Assembly (NCBI GenBank): GCA_963717215.1
Contig: CAVQVS010000009.1
Location: forward strand, 248,001 to 312,000
Reading direction: 5' to 3'
Length of the DNA stretch: 64,000 nt
Source of the DNA: Roseiarcus sp963717215
GTDB taxonomy: Bacteria > Pseudomonadota > Alphaproteobacteria > Rhizobiales > Beijerinckiaceae
A program made the position numbers and the translations under genes. The notes under the pieces were generated by a model. The model ran no database searches, was not told where the DNA came from, and saw nothing but the letters and a program-made list of their open reading frames with translations. Shown here in pieces: positions 20,313 through 29,843 of the stretch. Position 1 is the stretch's first letter. The number at the start of each line of letters is the position of its first letter.

Positions 20313-21362
20313 TCAACGCGGCGTCGGCGCGTCCTCGCGCAAGAGCTTCTCTGTTTTTAGAGCCCGCCAGAGCGCAGCCGGGGGCTTTGTTGTCATCATT
20401 GCAGCGTTGCGCCTGACTTCGCTCGCACGTTGCGCGCCGGCTATGACGCTCACGACCGCAGGATGACCGAGCGGAAAGCGCAGCGCGGCCTCCGGCAACG
20501 CGACTTTGAAACTCTTGCATATCTGCTGGATTCGCCGCACCCGGTCCTTCACCTCCTCCGAGGCCGGAGCATAGTTGTAGCGAGCCTCGCCTTTTACGCC
20601 CGTCGCCAATATGCCGGAATTGAAGGGTCCGCCGATCACCACGGCGATCTTCTTTTCCTCGCAGAGCGGCAAGAAACTCGTCAACGCCTCCTGTTCGAGA
20701 AGGGTGTAACGGCCGGCGAGAAGGAACGCATCAAAGTCGGCCGCGCGCGCCAATTTCTCGGCGATCTCCCATTCATTGACTCCGGCTCCGATGGCCTTGA
20801 CCGCGCCTGACGCCCGCAATTGATCGAGAGCGCGATAGCCCCCATTCATGAACTCCGAGATCCGCGCGTCGGCGGCCTCCCTGCTTCCATGGGTGAAGAC
20901 GTCGACATCGTGGCAGTAAACGATATCCACGTGGTCGAGACCAAGGCGCTCGAGCGAGAATTCGAGCGAGCGCATTACGCCGTCGTAGGAATAGTCGAAG
21001 CGCTCGCGCCGCGAGGGCGTTTCAAAGAACATGCCCTGACCTGAACGTTTCTGCGGCTCGCAAAGATCGAGCAACCGGCCGACCTTGGTGGAAATCAAAT
21101 AGGAGCCGCGCGGCTTCGGACGCAGAAAACCGTTCAGTCGGGTCTCAGAAAGTCCCAGCCCGTAAAGGGGCGCGGTGTCGAAATATCGGCAGCCAGCCGC
21201 CCAGACGGCGTCCAGCATCGCGCGCGCTTCCTTTTCCATCATGGGTCGATAAAGATTGCCGAGCGGCACTCCCCCGAAACCGAGCTCGGTGAATTGAAGC
21301 TCGATTCCACCGCGCGTCGTGAACTTTCGGACCCGCGCGCTCCGCCCATTCGCGGCCGCCAT
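20313..21362 (-). CDS. Aldo/keto reductase (D-threo-aldose 1-dehydrogenase / pyridoxal dehydrogenase-like)
   Basis: 349 aa from ATG 21362 (the frame opens at 21383 with an alternative ATG). TIM-barrel AKR features: LGFGGVPLGNLYRPM, FDTAPLYGLGLSE with the catalytic Asp-Tyr pair, STKVGRLL with Lys, and DHVDIVYCHDVD with the active-site His. The C-terminal cofactor region is ALRFPLGHPAVVSVIAGAQR. This subgroup oxidises L-fucose, D-arabinose or pyridoxal with NAD(P). It converges on fhs with no gap for a separate terminator. Confidence 0.83.
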   Translation of the reverse strand: MAAANGRSARVRKFTTRGGIELQFTELGFGGVPLGNLYRPMMEKEARAMLDAVWAAGCRYFDTAPLYGLGLSETRLNGFLRPKPRGSYLISTKVGRLLDLCEPQKRSGQGMFFETPSRRERFDYSYDGVMRSLEFSLERLGLDHVDIVYCHDVDVFTHGSREAADARISEFMNGGYRALDQLRASGAVKAIGAGVNEWEIAEKLARAADFDAFLLAGRYTLLEQEALTSFLPLCEEKKIAVVIGGPFNSGILATGVKGEARYNYAPASEEVKDRVRRIQQICKSFKVALPEAALRFPLGHPAVVSVIAGAQRASEVRRNAAMMTTKPPAALWRALKTEKLLREDAPTPR

Positions 21363-21616
21363 CAATTTTATCCTCCCTGGCAACGGCGTGAACGCACGCC
21401 TCCGCTTCGGGCGTATGGCGCCCGGCTCTCGCCCGCGCTCATATGCCCTCGCGCACGATCAATGCATTGTTAGCGAGAGGAGCCGGGGCAGTGCGGCGAT
21501 GCTGTTTGCCTGACAAACGCATAAACGTTACACTCCTCGGGACAAGTCAAGCGATCTCCAACGCATCGAAGCCTTCCGGCGTTTTCGAGAGATCCTCGAG
21601 ATCTGTCGACAAAGCG

Positions 21617-21853
21617 CTATTCGTCTTCACGCAACCATTTCTGATCGCGTGAGGCGATAAAGGAGCGAAGCCGTCGTAGGCTTGGCTCATCCGGAGCCTT
21701 CGCCTCCAGATCGGCCAGAATCTTCCGCAACGCCAGGCGCGCCACAGGCCAATTATAAGCGTCCTGCTTCAACATCAGCCGCGCGTGACGGATCGACCGA
21801 CGAACGACTTCCTCAATAAAAGCGTCCATCGGGGGCGGCCCACTGCTCTCCAT
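21617..21853 (-). CDS. Small hypothetical protein
   Basis: 78 aa, highly charged, no membrane segment. Helical pattern: IEEVVRRSIRHARLMLKQDAYNWPVARLALRKILADLEAK, then LRRLRSFIASRDQKWLREDE. I recognise no family. The frame is open with rhizobial-like codon use and no competing gene covers it, but no clear SD precedes the ATG at 21853; ATG 21829 (MDAFIEE) is an alternative. It lies between the AKR and mutB, about 170 nt upstream of the 3' end of mutB. Confidence 0.5.
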   Translation of the reverse strand: MESSGPPPMDAFIEEVVRRSIRHARLMLKQDAYNWPVARLALRKILADLEAKAPDEPSLRRLRSFIASRDQKWLREDE

Positions 21854-22023
21854 AGGCGATAACCTGAATGAGGCAGTGGCAAACGCGGCGCCGTTGACGT
21901 AAGGCGGCGCCCGTCTCGATTTGGATCAAGGTGCGCACCATTACTCGAAGCGACGAGCATGTGCGCGCCGCGACGCGCTCAGTTTGAGACTAGTCCGCTC
22001 GAGCTGAGCTTGATGGGATCGCC

Positions 22024-24180
22024 TCAAAAACGCGCGCGCTGGCGATAGCCAAGTCTTTCGTTGAGCCGTTCCAGCAGGTCTTGCGCGGCCTCGGCGATGA
22101 CCGTGCCGGGGGGGAAGATCGCGTCCGCGCCCGCCTCGCGCAGGGCTGCGAAGTCTTGGGCGGGGATCACGCCGCCGACGACGATCATCGTATTCTCAAG
22201 GCCGAGCTTCCCGAGCGCTGTTTTCAAAGCTGGGACGAGCGCGAGGTGCCCGGCGGCCAGTGACGACACGCCAACGATATGCACCTTCCCCTTGGCCGCG
22301 CGCGCCGCCACTTCTTCCGGCGTTGCGAACAAGGGTCCGATCTCAACGTCGAATCCGAGATCCGCAAACGCCGAGGCGATGACCTTCTGTCCACGATCAT
22401 GCCCATCCTGGCCCATCTTGGCGACCAGGATGCGCAGAGGGCGGCCCTCGTTCTCAGCGAAAGCGCGGGTCATTGCGATCACGCGTTCGTTGGCTTCGGC
22501 CCCCGGCCCACCTTCCGATAGATACACGCCAGAGATGGCGCGCGCTTCCGCAACGTGACGGCCGAATGCCTCCTCCAGGGCCAAGGAGATTTCCCCGACT
22601 GTGGCCTTCGCCCGCGCCGCCTCGACGGACAGGTGCAAGAGATTGGCGCGGCCCCGCGCGCCTTCGGTCAGCGCCGCCAAAGCGGCCTGCGTCGTCGGCT
22701 CGTCCCGCTCAGCGCGAAGGCGCTTGAGCTTCTCGACTTGCCGCGCGCGCACCGCCGCGGCGTCGACCTTCAGCACCTTAAGATCTCGCTCGATCGTCGG
22801 CGTGAACGTATTGACGCCCACCACGGTCTGGCGGCCGGCGTCAATGCGCGCTTGTGTGCGGGTCGCCGCCTCTTCAATGCGCTGCTTGGGCAGGCCGCTC
22901 TCGATCGCCTTCGCCATCCCGCCGAGGCGTTCGACCTCGTCGATATGGCTCTGGGCCCGCGCGGCCAGATCGGCCGTGAGGCGCTCGACGTAATAGGAGC
23001 CGCCCCAGGCGTCGATGATCTTCGTCGTTCCAGTCTCCTCGATGAGAAAAAGCTGGGTGTTGCGCGCAATTCGGGCGGAGAAGGGGGTTGGCAGCGCCAG
23101 CGCCTCATCGAGCGCGTTGGTGTGAAGCGACTGCGTATGTCCCTGCGTGGCCGCCATCGCCTCGATTTGCGTGCGCACGATATTGTTGAACGGGTCTTGA
23201 GCAGTCAGCGACCAACCTGACGTTTGACAATGCGCGCGCAACGCGAGCGACTTGTCCGATTTGGGACCAAAGCCCCTGACGATGCCTGCCCACAGCTTGC
23301 GCGCGGCTCGGAGCTTGGCGACCTCCATGAAAAAATTCATGCCGACCGCCCAGAAGAACGACAGCCGCGGAGCAAACGCGTCGATACTCATTCCGGCGGC
23401 GACGCCGGCGCGCAAATATTCGAGGCCGTCAGCGAGCGTATAGGCGAGCTCCAGATCCTGCGTCGCTCCCGCCTCTTGCATGTGATAACCGGAGATGGAG
23501 ATCGAATTGAACTTCGGCATATTCGAGGCCGTGAAAGCAAAAATATCGGCGACTATCCGCATCGAGGCCGCGGGCGGATAGATGTAGGTGTTGCGAACCA
23601 TGAACTCCTTCAGGATATCGTTCTGAATCGTCCCCGAGAGCGCCGCCATCGGGACGCCTTGCTCCTCGGCGGCGACAATGAACAAAGCCATCACCGGCAG
23701 CACGGCGCCGTTCATCGTCATCGACACGCTCATCGAATTGAGCGGGATGCCGGAAAACAAAGTGCGCATGTCGTAAATCGAATCGATCGCGACGCCGGCC
23801 ATGCCAACGTCGCCGGCTACGCGCGGGTGGTCCGAATCGTAGCCACGATGTGTCGCGAGGTCGAAAGCGACGGAGAGGCCCTTCTGGCCTCCGGCCAGAT
23901 TAACGCGATAGAACGCATTCGACTCCTCGGCCGTCGAGAAACCGGCATATTGCCGCAGGGTCCAGGGCTGCGTGAGGTACATGGTCGGATAGGGCCCACG
24001 CAAAAAGGGTGCAAGGCCAGGCCAATCACTCGAAAGATCGATGTTGTCGCGATCGTGCGGTCCGTAGAATGATTTGACTTCAATGCCCTCGGGCGTCGCC
24101 CAGATTCGCCTTTCTCCGGCGTCCATCGGCTTCGATGGAGCTGCGAATGGGACCGTCGAGAAGTTCGGGATGGAACTCAT
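22024..24180 (-). CDS. mutB: Methylmalonyl-CoA mutase, large (catalytic) subunit
   Basis: 718 aa, the usual length for the adenosylcobalamin-binding subunit. The N-terminal barrel contains GPYPTMYLTQPWTLRQYAGF (CoA and radical-site region) and DLATHRGYDSDH; the C-terminal B12 domain has the base-off motif GQDGHDRG at about residue 590, then VGVSSLAAGH and VVGGVIP. It interconverts methylmalonyl-CoA and succinyl-CoA in propionate or branched-chain catabolism or the ethylmalonyl-CoA pathway. Its ATG overlaps the mutA stop (ATGA at 24177-24180). Confidence 0.96.
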   Translation of the reverse strand: MSSIPNFSTVPFAAPSKPMDAGERRIWATPEGIEVKSFYGPHDRDNIDLSSDWPGLAPFLRGPYPTMYLTQPWTLRQYAGFSTAEESNAFYRVNLAGGQKGLSVAFDLATHRGYDSDHPRVAGDVGMAGVAIDSIYDMRTLFSGIPLNSMSVSMTMNGAVLPVMALFIVAAEEQGVPMAALSGTIQNDILKEFMVRNTYIYPPAASMRIVADIFAFTASNMPKFNSISISGYHMQEAGATQDLELAYTLADGLEYLRAGVAAGMSIDAFAPRLSFFWAVGMNFFMEVAKLRAARKLWAGIVRGFGPKSDKSLALRAHCQTSGWSLTAQDPFNNIVRTQIEAMAATQGHTQSLHTNALDEALALPTPFSARIARNTQLFLIEETGTTKIIDAWGGSYYVERLTADLAARAQSHIDEVERLGGMAKAIESGLPKQRIEEAATRTQARIDAGRQTVVGVNTFTPTIERDLKVLKVDAAAVRARQVEKLKRLRAERDEPTTQAALAALTEGARGRANLLHLSVEAARAKATVGEISLALEEAFGRHVAEARAISGVYLSEGGPGAEANERVIAMTRAFAENEGRPLRILVAKMGQDGHDRGQKVIASAFADLGFDVEIGPLFATPEEVAARAAKGKVHIVGVSSLAAGHLALVPALKTALGKLGLENTMIVVGGVIPAQDFAALREAGADAIFPPGTVIAEAAQDLLERLNERLGYRQRARF

Positions 24181-26036
24181 GAGGTCACGATTTCCGGCGC
24201 CTTCGTCGCGAACCCAATGCGGCGATAGAGGCTCTGCAGCGCCGCGACGGCGTCTCCGCCAGCGAAGATAAAGTCATCGACGCCCGCGGCGCGCCATGCG
24301 CGCTCGAATTCGCCAGGCCGGCCCGCGAGCGCTGCGCCCTTCGCGCCTGAGGCCTTGACCGCCTTCGCGAAGGTTTCCGCCTGTTCAGCATAGGCGTCGT
24401 CGGTCCCGCACAGGCACACGAGCAACGCGCCGCTTGCTTCAAGCTGTGCGACCGCCGTTTCGGCCGTTTTGGTCTCGCCCTCGTAGACGCCTTCGAAGCC
24501 GCCAATCTCCAGCAACTCGCGTATGAACTGGACTCGACGACGATGCCTGGCCTCCGGCCCCAGCGCGGCGAGATACACCTTGGGCCGCCCTCCGGTCCTC
24601 CGAAGGTAGGCATCGGAAAGATCGCGCAAACGCTCGAACGGCTCCGCGAGCCGGATTGGCGCCAGCGCGCCTTCGGCTGGCGTAAACGCTTCCCGCTCAC
24701 GCGCGCCAACCGCGGGCTCCACTGGCGGCTCGCCAAGGTCGGCATGTGCGCTCACGCCGGTGAGCGGGGCCTTCAGGCAAGCGGTGTTTCGGACCAGCGC
24801 CGCCGCGCTGGCGGCGACTTGTCGTTGAAACGCGCCATTTGCGAGCGCCGACGGCAGTCCACCCAGTCCTTCGATCTCCTGAAAGCGTCGCCAGGCCTTT
24901 TCGCAAAGCGCCTGGGTCATCGCCTCGAACGCGCCGGCGCCCGCGGCGGGGTCGTCGACGAATCCGAGGCTCGATTCGCGCAAGAGAATGAGCTGGGCGT
25001 TGCGGGCGAGACGCCGCGCGAGGCTGTCAGGAAGGCCGGCCGCCAGAGTGTGCGGCAGCACGCTGACGCTGTCTGCGCCCCCGAGGCCGGCGGAAAACGA
25101 CGCCGCCGCGCCGCGCATCACATTCACGTAAGGATCGCGCGCTGTCATCGTGCGCCAGGCGCTTTCCGCCTGTACATAAGCCGCGCGAGGCTCAAGGCCG
25201 CAAGCGTCCTCAACCCGCGACCAGGCGATGCGCAGCGCACGGAATTTCGACAATGTCGCCAGTTCGTCCGCGTCGGCGGCGAGACGGAACGCGATCAGAG
25301 CGCGGGCTTCGTCGAGCGGCGCTCCTGCCTCATCAAGCTGGCGCAAGTGGGTCGCCGCGGCTGCGAGCGCAAAGGCAAGCTCTTGCGCTGGGGTCCCCCC
25401 GGCCGCATGGACGCCGCGCGCGTCAGCGACCAGGAACGGTCCGGAGAAACCTTTGCTTCGCAATGCGAGCGCGCTCTCGACGCAGAGCCTTTCTTGAACA
25501 CTCCAATCGGCTGGAAACGGTCCCCGCGCCAGGGCCACGAAAGGGTCGAGACCGAACGAGACTGCGCAGTCCTCGAGCCTCGCGCCCGAGCGTTCGATAA
25601 AAGCGCCAAAACGAAGGGCGCGATCGGCGCCGTCGAGCCCAAGATCGAGTTCGAAATTTGCCCCGGCATCGAAACGCACGCCATCGAAGGCCTTGTGGAG
25701 TGTGGCGGAGTCGAATCGTCGAAGACCAAAGCCGTAGCCGCCGAGAGCGCCGGAGGACACGATCTGCAGACCATCCGCTCCATTGGCGAGGTCGTCGAGC
25801 CCTTGCGCGTTGGCCTCGTCGGGGTTCGGATGATCGAGCCGCGCGATGATTCGCCAAGGACCGCCGGGCCGGATCGCCCTCGGGCCTTCCGCTGGCGGAT
25901 AAACCGGCTCGATGCGGACGCCATCCGCAGTCTCGGACACAAGGGTTTCGAGACTGGCGCCCTTGAGCGCGGCTTCAGCGGCCTTGCGCCAATCGGCTTC
26001 GGTAGTGGCGGGAAAGAGAGTCTCGACCGCGCCCAA
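24177..26036 (-). CDS. mutA: Methylmalonyl-CoA mutase, small subunit
   Basis: 619 aa. It aligns with the large subunit in layout (PSALANGAF-type barrel and a degenerate C-terminal cobalamin domain) but lacks the DxHxxG cobalamin motif, having LCGTDDAYAEQAETF in the region, as expected for the structural subunit. It is rich in Ala, as typical of MutA. Translationally coupled to mutB; a 135-aa ORF lies 12 nt upstream on the same strand. Confidence 0.92.
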   Translation of the reverse strand: MGAVETLFPATTEADWRKAAEAALKGASLETLVSETADGVRIEPVYPPAEGPRAIRPGGPWRIIARLDHPNPDEANAQGLDDLANGADGLQIVSSGALGGYGFGLRRFDSATLHKAFDGVRFDAGANFELDLGLDGADRALRFGAFIERSGARLEDCAVSFGLDPFVALARGPFPADWSVQERLCVESALALRSKGFSGPFLVADARGVHAAGGTPAQELAFALAAAATHLRQLDEAGAPLDEARALIAFRLAADADELATLSKFRALRIAWSRVEDACGLEPRAAYVQAESAWRTMTARDPYVNVMRGAAASFSAGLGGADSVSVLPHTLAAGLPDSLARRLARNAQLILLRESSLGFVDDPAAGAGAFEAMTQALCEKAWRRFQEIEGLGGLPSALANGAFQRQVAASAAALVRNTACLKAPLTGVSAHADLGEPPVEPAVGAREREAFTPAEGALAPIRLAEPFERLRDLSDAYLRRTGGRPKVYLAALGPEARHRRRVQFIRELLEIGGFEGVYEGETKTAETAVAQLEASGALLVCLCGTDDAYAEQAETFAKAVKASGAKGAALAGRPGEFERAWRAAGVDDFIFAGGDAVAALQSLYRRIGFATKAPEIVTS

Positions 26037-26048
26037 CGCCGCCTCTCG

Positions 26049-26456
26049 CTAGATGAATTGAGAAAGTCCGGGAATCGCCGCCGAGATTTCGCCTACGACC
26101 TCGTCGCCAGCGGTCTCGCGCGCATAGCCGAAAACCTCCTTTCCGATCGTCTGGATCTGCTCCATGTCGAGACCCAGGCTCAACAGTTCCGAGCCCAGCG
26201 CCATCAGGCCGCCCCCGCCCATCGCTCCGCTCGACACGCCCATCAGGCCCTTCAGACCTCCGCTCATGCCCTCTCCTCCGGTCTGCGTGCTGGAGGCGAT
26301 AATGGCGGGAAACGCCGGCGCCTTTTTGAACAGTTCCTTGACCGCCTCCTCCGGCGCCTCGCGCTGGATGAAATCGCCGATCAGAGCGACGGCCTTGCGG
26401 GCGACGTCCGGCGTCAAGTCCGCGGCGGTCGCGACGCGGGCTATTAGGTTCTCCAT
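26049..26456 (-). CDS. Small conserved-looking protein upstream of mutA
   Basis: 135 aa. An N-terminal helical part (MENLIARVATAADLTPDVA, then IGDFIQREAPEEAVKELFKKAP) and a C-terminal part (GLDMEQIQTIGKEVF, ETAGDEVVGEISAAIPG) flank a flexible Gly/Met/Ser linker (residues about 60-85). The pattern resembles small DUF2267/DUF2780-like proteins of Rhizobiales; I would not assign a function. It ends 12 nt before mutA and is probably co-transcribed. No signal peptide or membrane segment. Confidence 0.68.
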   Translation of the reverse strand: MENLIARVATAADLTPDVARKAVALIGDFIQREAPEEAVKELFKKAPAFPAIIASSTQTGGEGMSGGLKGLMGVSSGAMGGGGLMALGSELLSLGLDMEQIQTIGKEVFGYARETAGDEVVGEISAAIPGLSQFI

Positions 26457-26895
26457 TTCACGCTCCTTGGCCGCCCGGGAAAAGACCTGCGACGTCGATG
26501 TCTCGCGGCTTGCGCCGCTGAAATCAAGCGCCTTTCAACCATAGCACTTCCTTGAGCGTCGGGGGCTGCATCGCGGAAGGCCCGCGCGGACTCCAACTGA
26601 CCCTAAGAGAGATCACCGCCCCTTTGTTGCGTCGCACCATGACCAAAGTCATGATTCATTCACATATGTAAACGCATGTTAATACTTCATTCCGCCCCGA
26701 TTTATGCCACTAGAGGCCCGCTTTTCCGGCGATGAAAACCAGCAGCAGGCATAATTTTGCCTATCAGGCGATAAAAGCTGCCAATAGCATGCTATAAACG
26801 CATATCTGTGTTTCGCATGCTGTACCTACTGCTAATCTCGCAGGCCGACTATGTTGCAACGCGGTAGGCCAGTGCCTGCTGGAAATGGAGTTCAT
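26457..26895. other. 439-nt AT-richer intergenic region before the DUF1127 gene
   Basis: Contains no supportable gene. The part 26640-26830 is clearly richer in A/T than its surroundings and holds a 9-nt direct repeat TAAACGCAT at 26669-26677 and 26795-26803. It must contain promoters for the minus-strand 135-aa/mutAB unit and for the plus-strand DUF1127 gene. Confidence 0.6.
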
Positions 26896-27066
26896 ATGTC
26901 CCCCCTCAAGACGATTTCGGAGAAGCTTGCCGCTTGGCGCCGATATCGCGAAGCGGTGCGTGAATTGTCTCAGCTCTCCAATCGGGAGCTGGACGATATC
27001 GGCATTCGCCGCGGCGATATCGAATTCATCGTGCGCCGTTCGGTTGCGAGCCAGGTTTCGGCCTGA
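26896..27066 (+). CDS. DUF1127 family small protein
   Basis: 56 aa from ATG 26896, with GGAG 7 nt upstream; the longer frame from 26851 is less likely. The DUF1127 core is evident: AWRRYREAVRELSQLSNRELDDIGIRRGDIEFIVRRS. Short DUF1127 proteins are common in alphaproteobacteria, are often induced by stress or stationary phase, and the Arg-rich domain has been linked to RNA/phosphate metabolism in Agrobacterium. It is monocistronic with a hairpin after it. Confidence 0.88.
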   Translation: MSPLKTISEKLAAWRRYREAVRELSQLSNRELDDIGIRRGDIEFIVRRSVASQVSA

Positions 27067-27088
27067 TCGCGCAATCCTGAAAAGCCGA

Positions 27089-27112
27089 GACGCGCCGGGA
27101 AACCGGCGCGTC
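27089..27112 (+). terminator. Perfect GC hairpin after the DUF1127 gene
   Basis: A 10-bp perfect stem (27089-27098 with 27103-27112) closed by a GAAA tetraloop, 22 nt after the stop. There is no U-tract, so it is either a Rho-assisted end or an mRNA 3'-stabilising hairpin rather than a classic intrinsic terminator. Confidence 0.55.
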
Positions 27113-27209
27113 GGCCCCTGCCGGGCGACCCTTTAGAGCCCCGGCGTTATTTCTGACACCCCGACAATAATCGTTGACGACACCGGGCAGCTTTGTGACA
27201 AGCGCGCTC

Positions 27210-28622
27210 ATGCGTCCGATCCACATCATTGGCGGAGGCCTGGCCGGCTCCGAAGCCGCGTGGCAAGCGGCAAATTCCGGGGTTCCGGTTGTTTTGCATG
27301 AAATGCGGCCTATCCAACCGACGGCTGCGCACCAAACTCCCCACCTCGCCGAGCTCGTTTGCTCAAATTCCTTCCGATCCGACGACGCCTCGACTAACGC
27401 GGTCGGGATCCTGCATCGCGAGATGCGTGCTCTCGGCTCGATCATTCTTCAAAGCGCTGACGTCCATCAGGTGCCGGCCGGAGGCGCGCTCGCCGTCGAT
27501 CGCGTGGGATTTTCGCAGGCTGTCGAAGCCGCCCTTCTCGGTCATCCGCTCATTGCGCTCGATCGCGGTGAGATCGCCGGCCTTCCGCCGGAGGATTGGG
27601 ACAATGTGATCGTCGCGACCGGACCGCTCACTTCCCCGGCGCTGGCCAAGGCGATTGGTGGATTAACAGGGGAAGGGGCGCTCGCGTTTTTCGATGCGAT
27701 CGCGCCGATCGTCCATCGTCATTCCATCAATATGGACGTGGCCTGGATGCAGTCCCGCTACGACAAGGTCGGGCCGGGAGGAGATTCCGAGGCATACGTC
27801 AATTGTCCGATGAGCCGCGATCGGTACGAGGCCTTCATCGACGCGCTTCTCGCGGCGGAAAAGACTGAGTTCCGCGAATTCGAGGGCACGCCCTATTTCG
27901 ATGGTTGCCTGCCGATCGAAGTCATGGCCGAGCGCGGACGCGAGACCCTTCGCTATGGGCCGATGAAGCCAGTCGGGCTCACCAACGCGCACGACCGGAC
28001 CGTCAAGCCCCATGCCGTCGTCCAGCTCAGGCAGGACAATGCGCTCGGCACATTGTTCAACATTGTCGGCTTCCAGACCAAGCTCAAATATGGCGAACAA
28101 AGTCGCATCTTCCGCATGATTCCGGGATTGGAAAGGGCGGAGTTCGCCCGCCTCGGCGGCATGCACCGCAACACCTATCTCAATTCGCCTCGCCTGCTCG
28201 ACGCCCGTCTGCGCCTGAAGGCTTCGCCGCGACTGCGCTTCGCCGGGCAGATCACGGGCTGCGAGGGCTATGTCGAAAGCGCCGCGGTCGGCCTCATCGC
28301 CGGCCGCCTCGCTGCCGCTGAACGGCTCGGAGAGGAGCTTGAGCCGCCGCCGCTGACAACCGCCATCGGGGCGCTCCTGAACCACATCACCGGCGGTCAC
28401 ATCGAATTGATCGGCGCCGGCCCGCGCTCGTTTCAGCCGATGAACGTCAATTTCGGCCTCTTTCCGCAAATCGACGAGCCGCGCGTCAACGAAGCGGGAA
28501 AACGCTTGTCGGGTCCTGAGCGTGGCGTCGCCCGCAAGCGGGCGCTCTCCGCGCGGGCGGAGAGGGACCTGGCGCGATGGGCGGAGCGGGCGCACCAGCC
28601 GAGGTCATTCGCAGAGGTGTAG
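27210..28622 (+). CDS. trmFO: tRNA (uracil-5-)-methyltransferase, folate- and FAD-dependent
   Basis: 470 aa from ATG 27210; a TTG start at 27174 would add an unconserved tail. The FAD-binding IHIIGGGLAGSEAAWQ starts at residue 3, followed by LHEMRP, LAELVCSNSFRSD (with the catalytic Cys region), ETLRYGPMKPVGL and the C-terminal GQITGCEGYVES. TrmFO uses methylene-THF to make m5U54 in the tRNA T-loop and replaces TrmA in many alphaproteobacteria. Single gene, followed by a DUF4331 gene on the same strand. Confidence 0.95.
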   Translation: MRPIHIIGGGLAGSEAAWQAANSGVPVVLHEMRPIQPTAAHQTPHLAELVCSNSFRSDDASTNAVGILHREMRALGSIILQSADVHQVPAGGALAVDRVGFSQAVEAALLGHPLIALDRGEIAGLPPEDWDNVIVATGPLTSPALAKAIGGLTGEGALAFFDAIAPIVHRHSINMDVAWMQSRYDKVGPGGDSEAYVNCPMSRDRYEAFIDALLAAEKTEFREFEGTPYFDGCLPIEVMAERGRETLRYGPMKPVGLTNAHDRTVKPHAVVQLRQDNALGTLFNIVGFQTKLKYGEQSRIFRMIPGLERAEFARLGGMHRNTYLNSPRLLDARLRLKASPRLRFAGQITGCEGYVESAAVGLIAGRLAAAERLGEELEPPPLTTAIGALLNHITGGHIELIGAGPRSFQPMNVNFGLFPQIDEPRVNEAGKRLSGPERGVARKRALSARAERDLARWAERAHQPRSFAEV

Positions 28623-28737
28623 CGCGCTGAGCTTGGTTTGCTGCGCGGCGGCGCGTGCAACAATTGCCGTTTCGAGGCGAATAGGATCGCATTCCGGCGC
28701 TGTCGTGGCTGCCGTTGCCATTCCATGTGAGGCTCGA

Positions 28738-29805
28738 ATGTCCCACCATTTTGACACGCCGACTGCGCGGGAGGATCCCCGTATCAACGTCTGCGACTTC
28801 TATCTCTTCCGCGGGCGCCCCGGATTCACGGTCATGGCCATGACCGTCAACCCGAACGCTGGTCAATCCGGCCCGGATACATTCCGTGACGAAGGTCTGT
28901 ACGCGTTCCGCTTCGATCTCGATCGCGACGCGCGCGAGGAGCTCTCATTCAAAGTGCGCTTTGGCGCGGTCTTCCACAGCGATGACAAAGGTCACGCGCA
29001 TGCGCAAAGCTTCGAAGTGCGACGCGCGTCCGAATCCGCGGCGCCGAGCGGCGCGGATGGAGAGCTCATTGCCGCTGGACAGACGGGGCGGGTTGTCGAA
29101 GCAGAGTTGGGCGCGAAGGCTTTCGCTGGCCTCGCTCCCGATCTCTTCGCCGGCGACGCGAAGGCCTTAGGTGAATTCCGGACTGCGTTATTCGAGAAGG
29201 AGACGTTTCATCCTGAGGCGTTTCAAAATAGGCAGAACTTCTTTGCCGGACGGAATGTCACCGCGATCGTCCTCGAAGTCCCCACGGCCCTGATTGGAAA
29301 AGGGCTTGTGCATGGCTGGGCGACGGCGTCGCTGCGCGGCCATGCGCCGGAGGTCCAGGTCTCACGATGGGGGCTTCCGCTGATCACGAACATCTTCATG
29401 CTCGATCCCGCCGTACGGGAGGATTTCAACCGCGCTACTCCAGCCGCAGATGTCGCGCGGTTTTCCGCGCCGATCGCGGACGTTGCGACAAAGTTGACAC
29501 GACTCGCGGGGTCCGCCGCGGACCCGGCCGGCTACGGGCAAATTCTGGCGCAAAAGCTTTGTCCAGTGACGCTTCCTTATGTGCTCGACACCGAGGCAGA
29601 GTTCACCGTCGACAGATTAAACGGCCGAGGCTTGGCGGACGACGTCATGGACGTGATGCTAACCTTGGCGGCAAATACGCCGCTGAGCGACGGGGTCGCG
29701 CCGGACAAGAGCCGGATGCGCGACGAATTTCCTTATTTTGGCGAGCCCTTCGGCCCAGCGCCACCCCCGGCGCACAAGCCGAGCCAACCGCCGTCGTCGG
29801 CCTGA
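28738..29805 (+). CDS. DUF4331 family protein
   Basis: 355 aa from ATG 28738; the frame is open upstream but overlaps trmFO without conservation. The start MSHHFDTPTAREDPRINVCD followed by DFYLFRGRPG and TVNPNAGQSGPDTF is characteristic of DUF4331, as is the ITNIFMLDP segment. Function is unknown; family members have been noted in varied aerobic bacteria. No signal peptide at the chosen start. The C-terminus is Pro-rich (PAPPPAHKPSQPP). Confidence 0.78.
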   Translation: MSHHFDTPTAREDPRINVCDFYLFRGRPGFTVMAMTVNPNAGQSGPDTFRDEGLYAFRFDLDRDAREELSFKVRFGAVFHSDDKGHAHAQSFEVRRASESAAPSGADGELIAAGQTGRVVEAELGAKAFAGLAPDLFAGDAKALGEFRTALFEKETFHPEAFQNRQNFFAGRNVTAIVLEVPTALIGKGLVHGWATASLRGHAPEVQVSRWGLPLITNIFMLDPAVREDFNRATPAADVARFSAPIADVATKLTRLAGSAADPAGYGQILAQKLCPVTLPYVLDTEAEFTVDRLNGRGLADDVMDVMLTLAANTPLSDGVAPDKSRMRDEFPYFGEPFGPAPPPAHKPSQPPSSA

Positions 29806-29843
29806 CGCGCTTTGGCGCTGATCCCGCTAGAGCGCCGCTCCGC

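Noticed and set aside
24543..26447. 634-codon plus-strand frame opposite mutA
   Set aside because: Composition is Arg/Gly-rich with no motifs; mutA on the other strand is complete and coupled to mutB.
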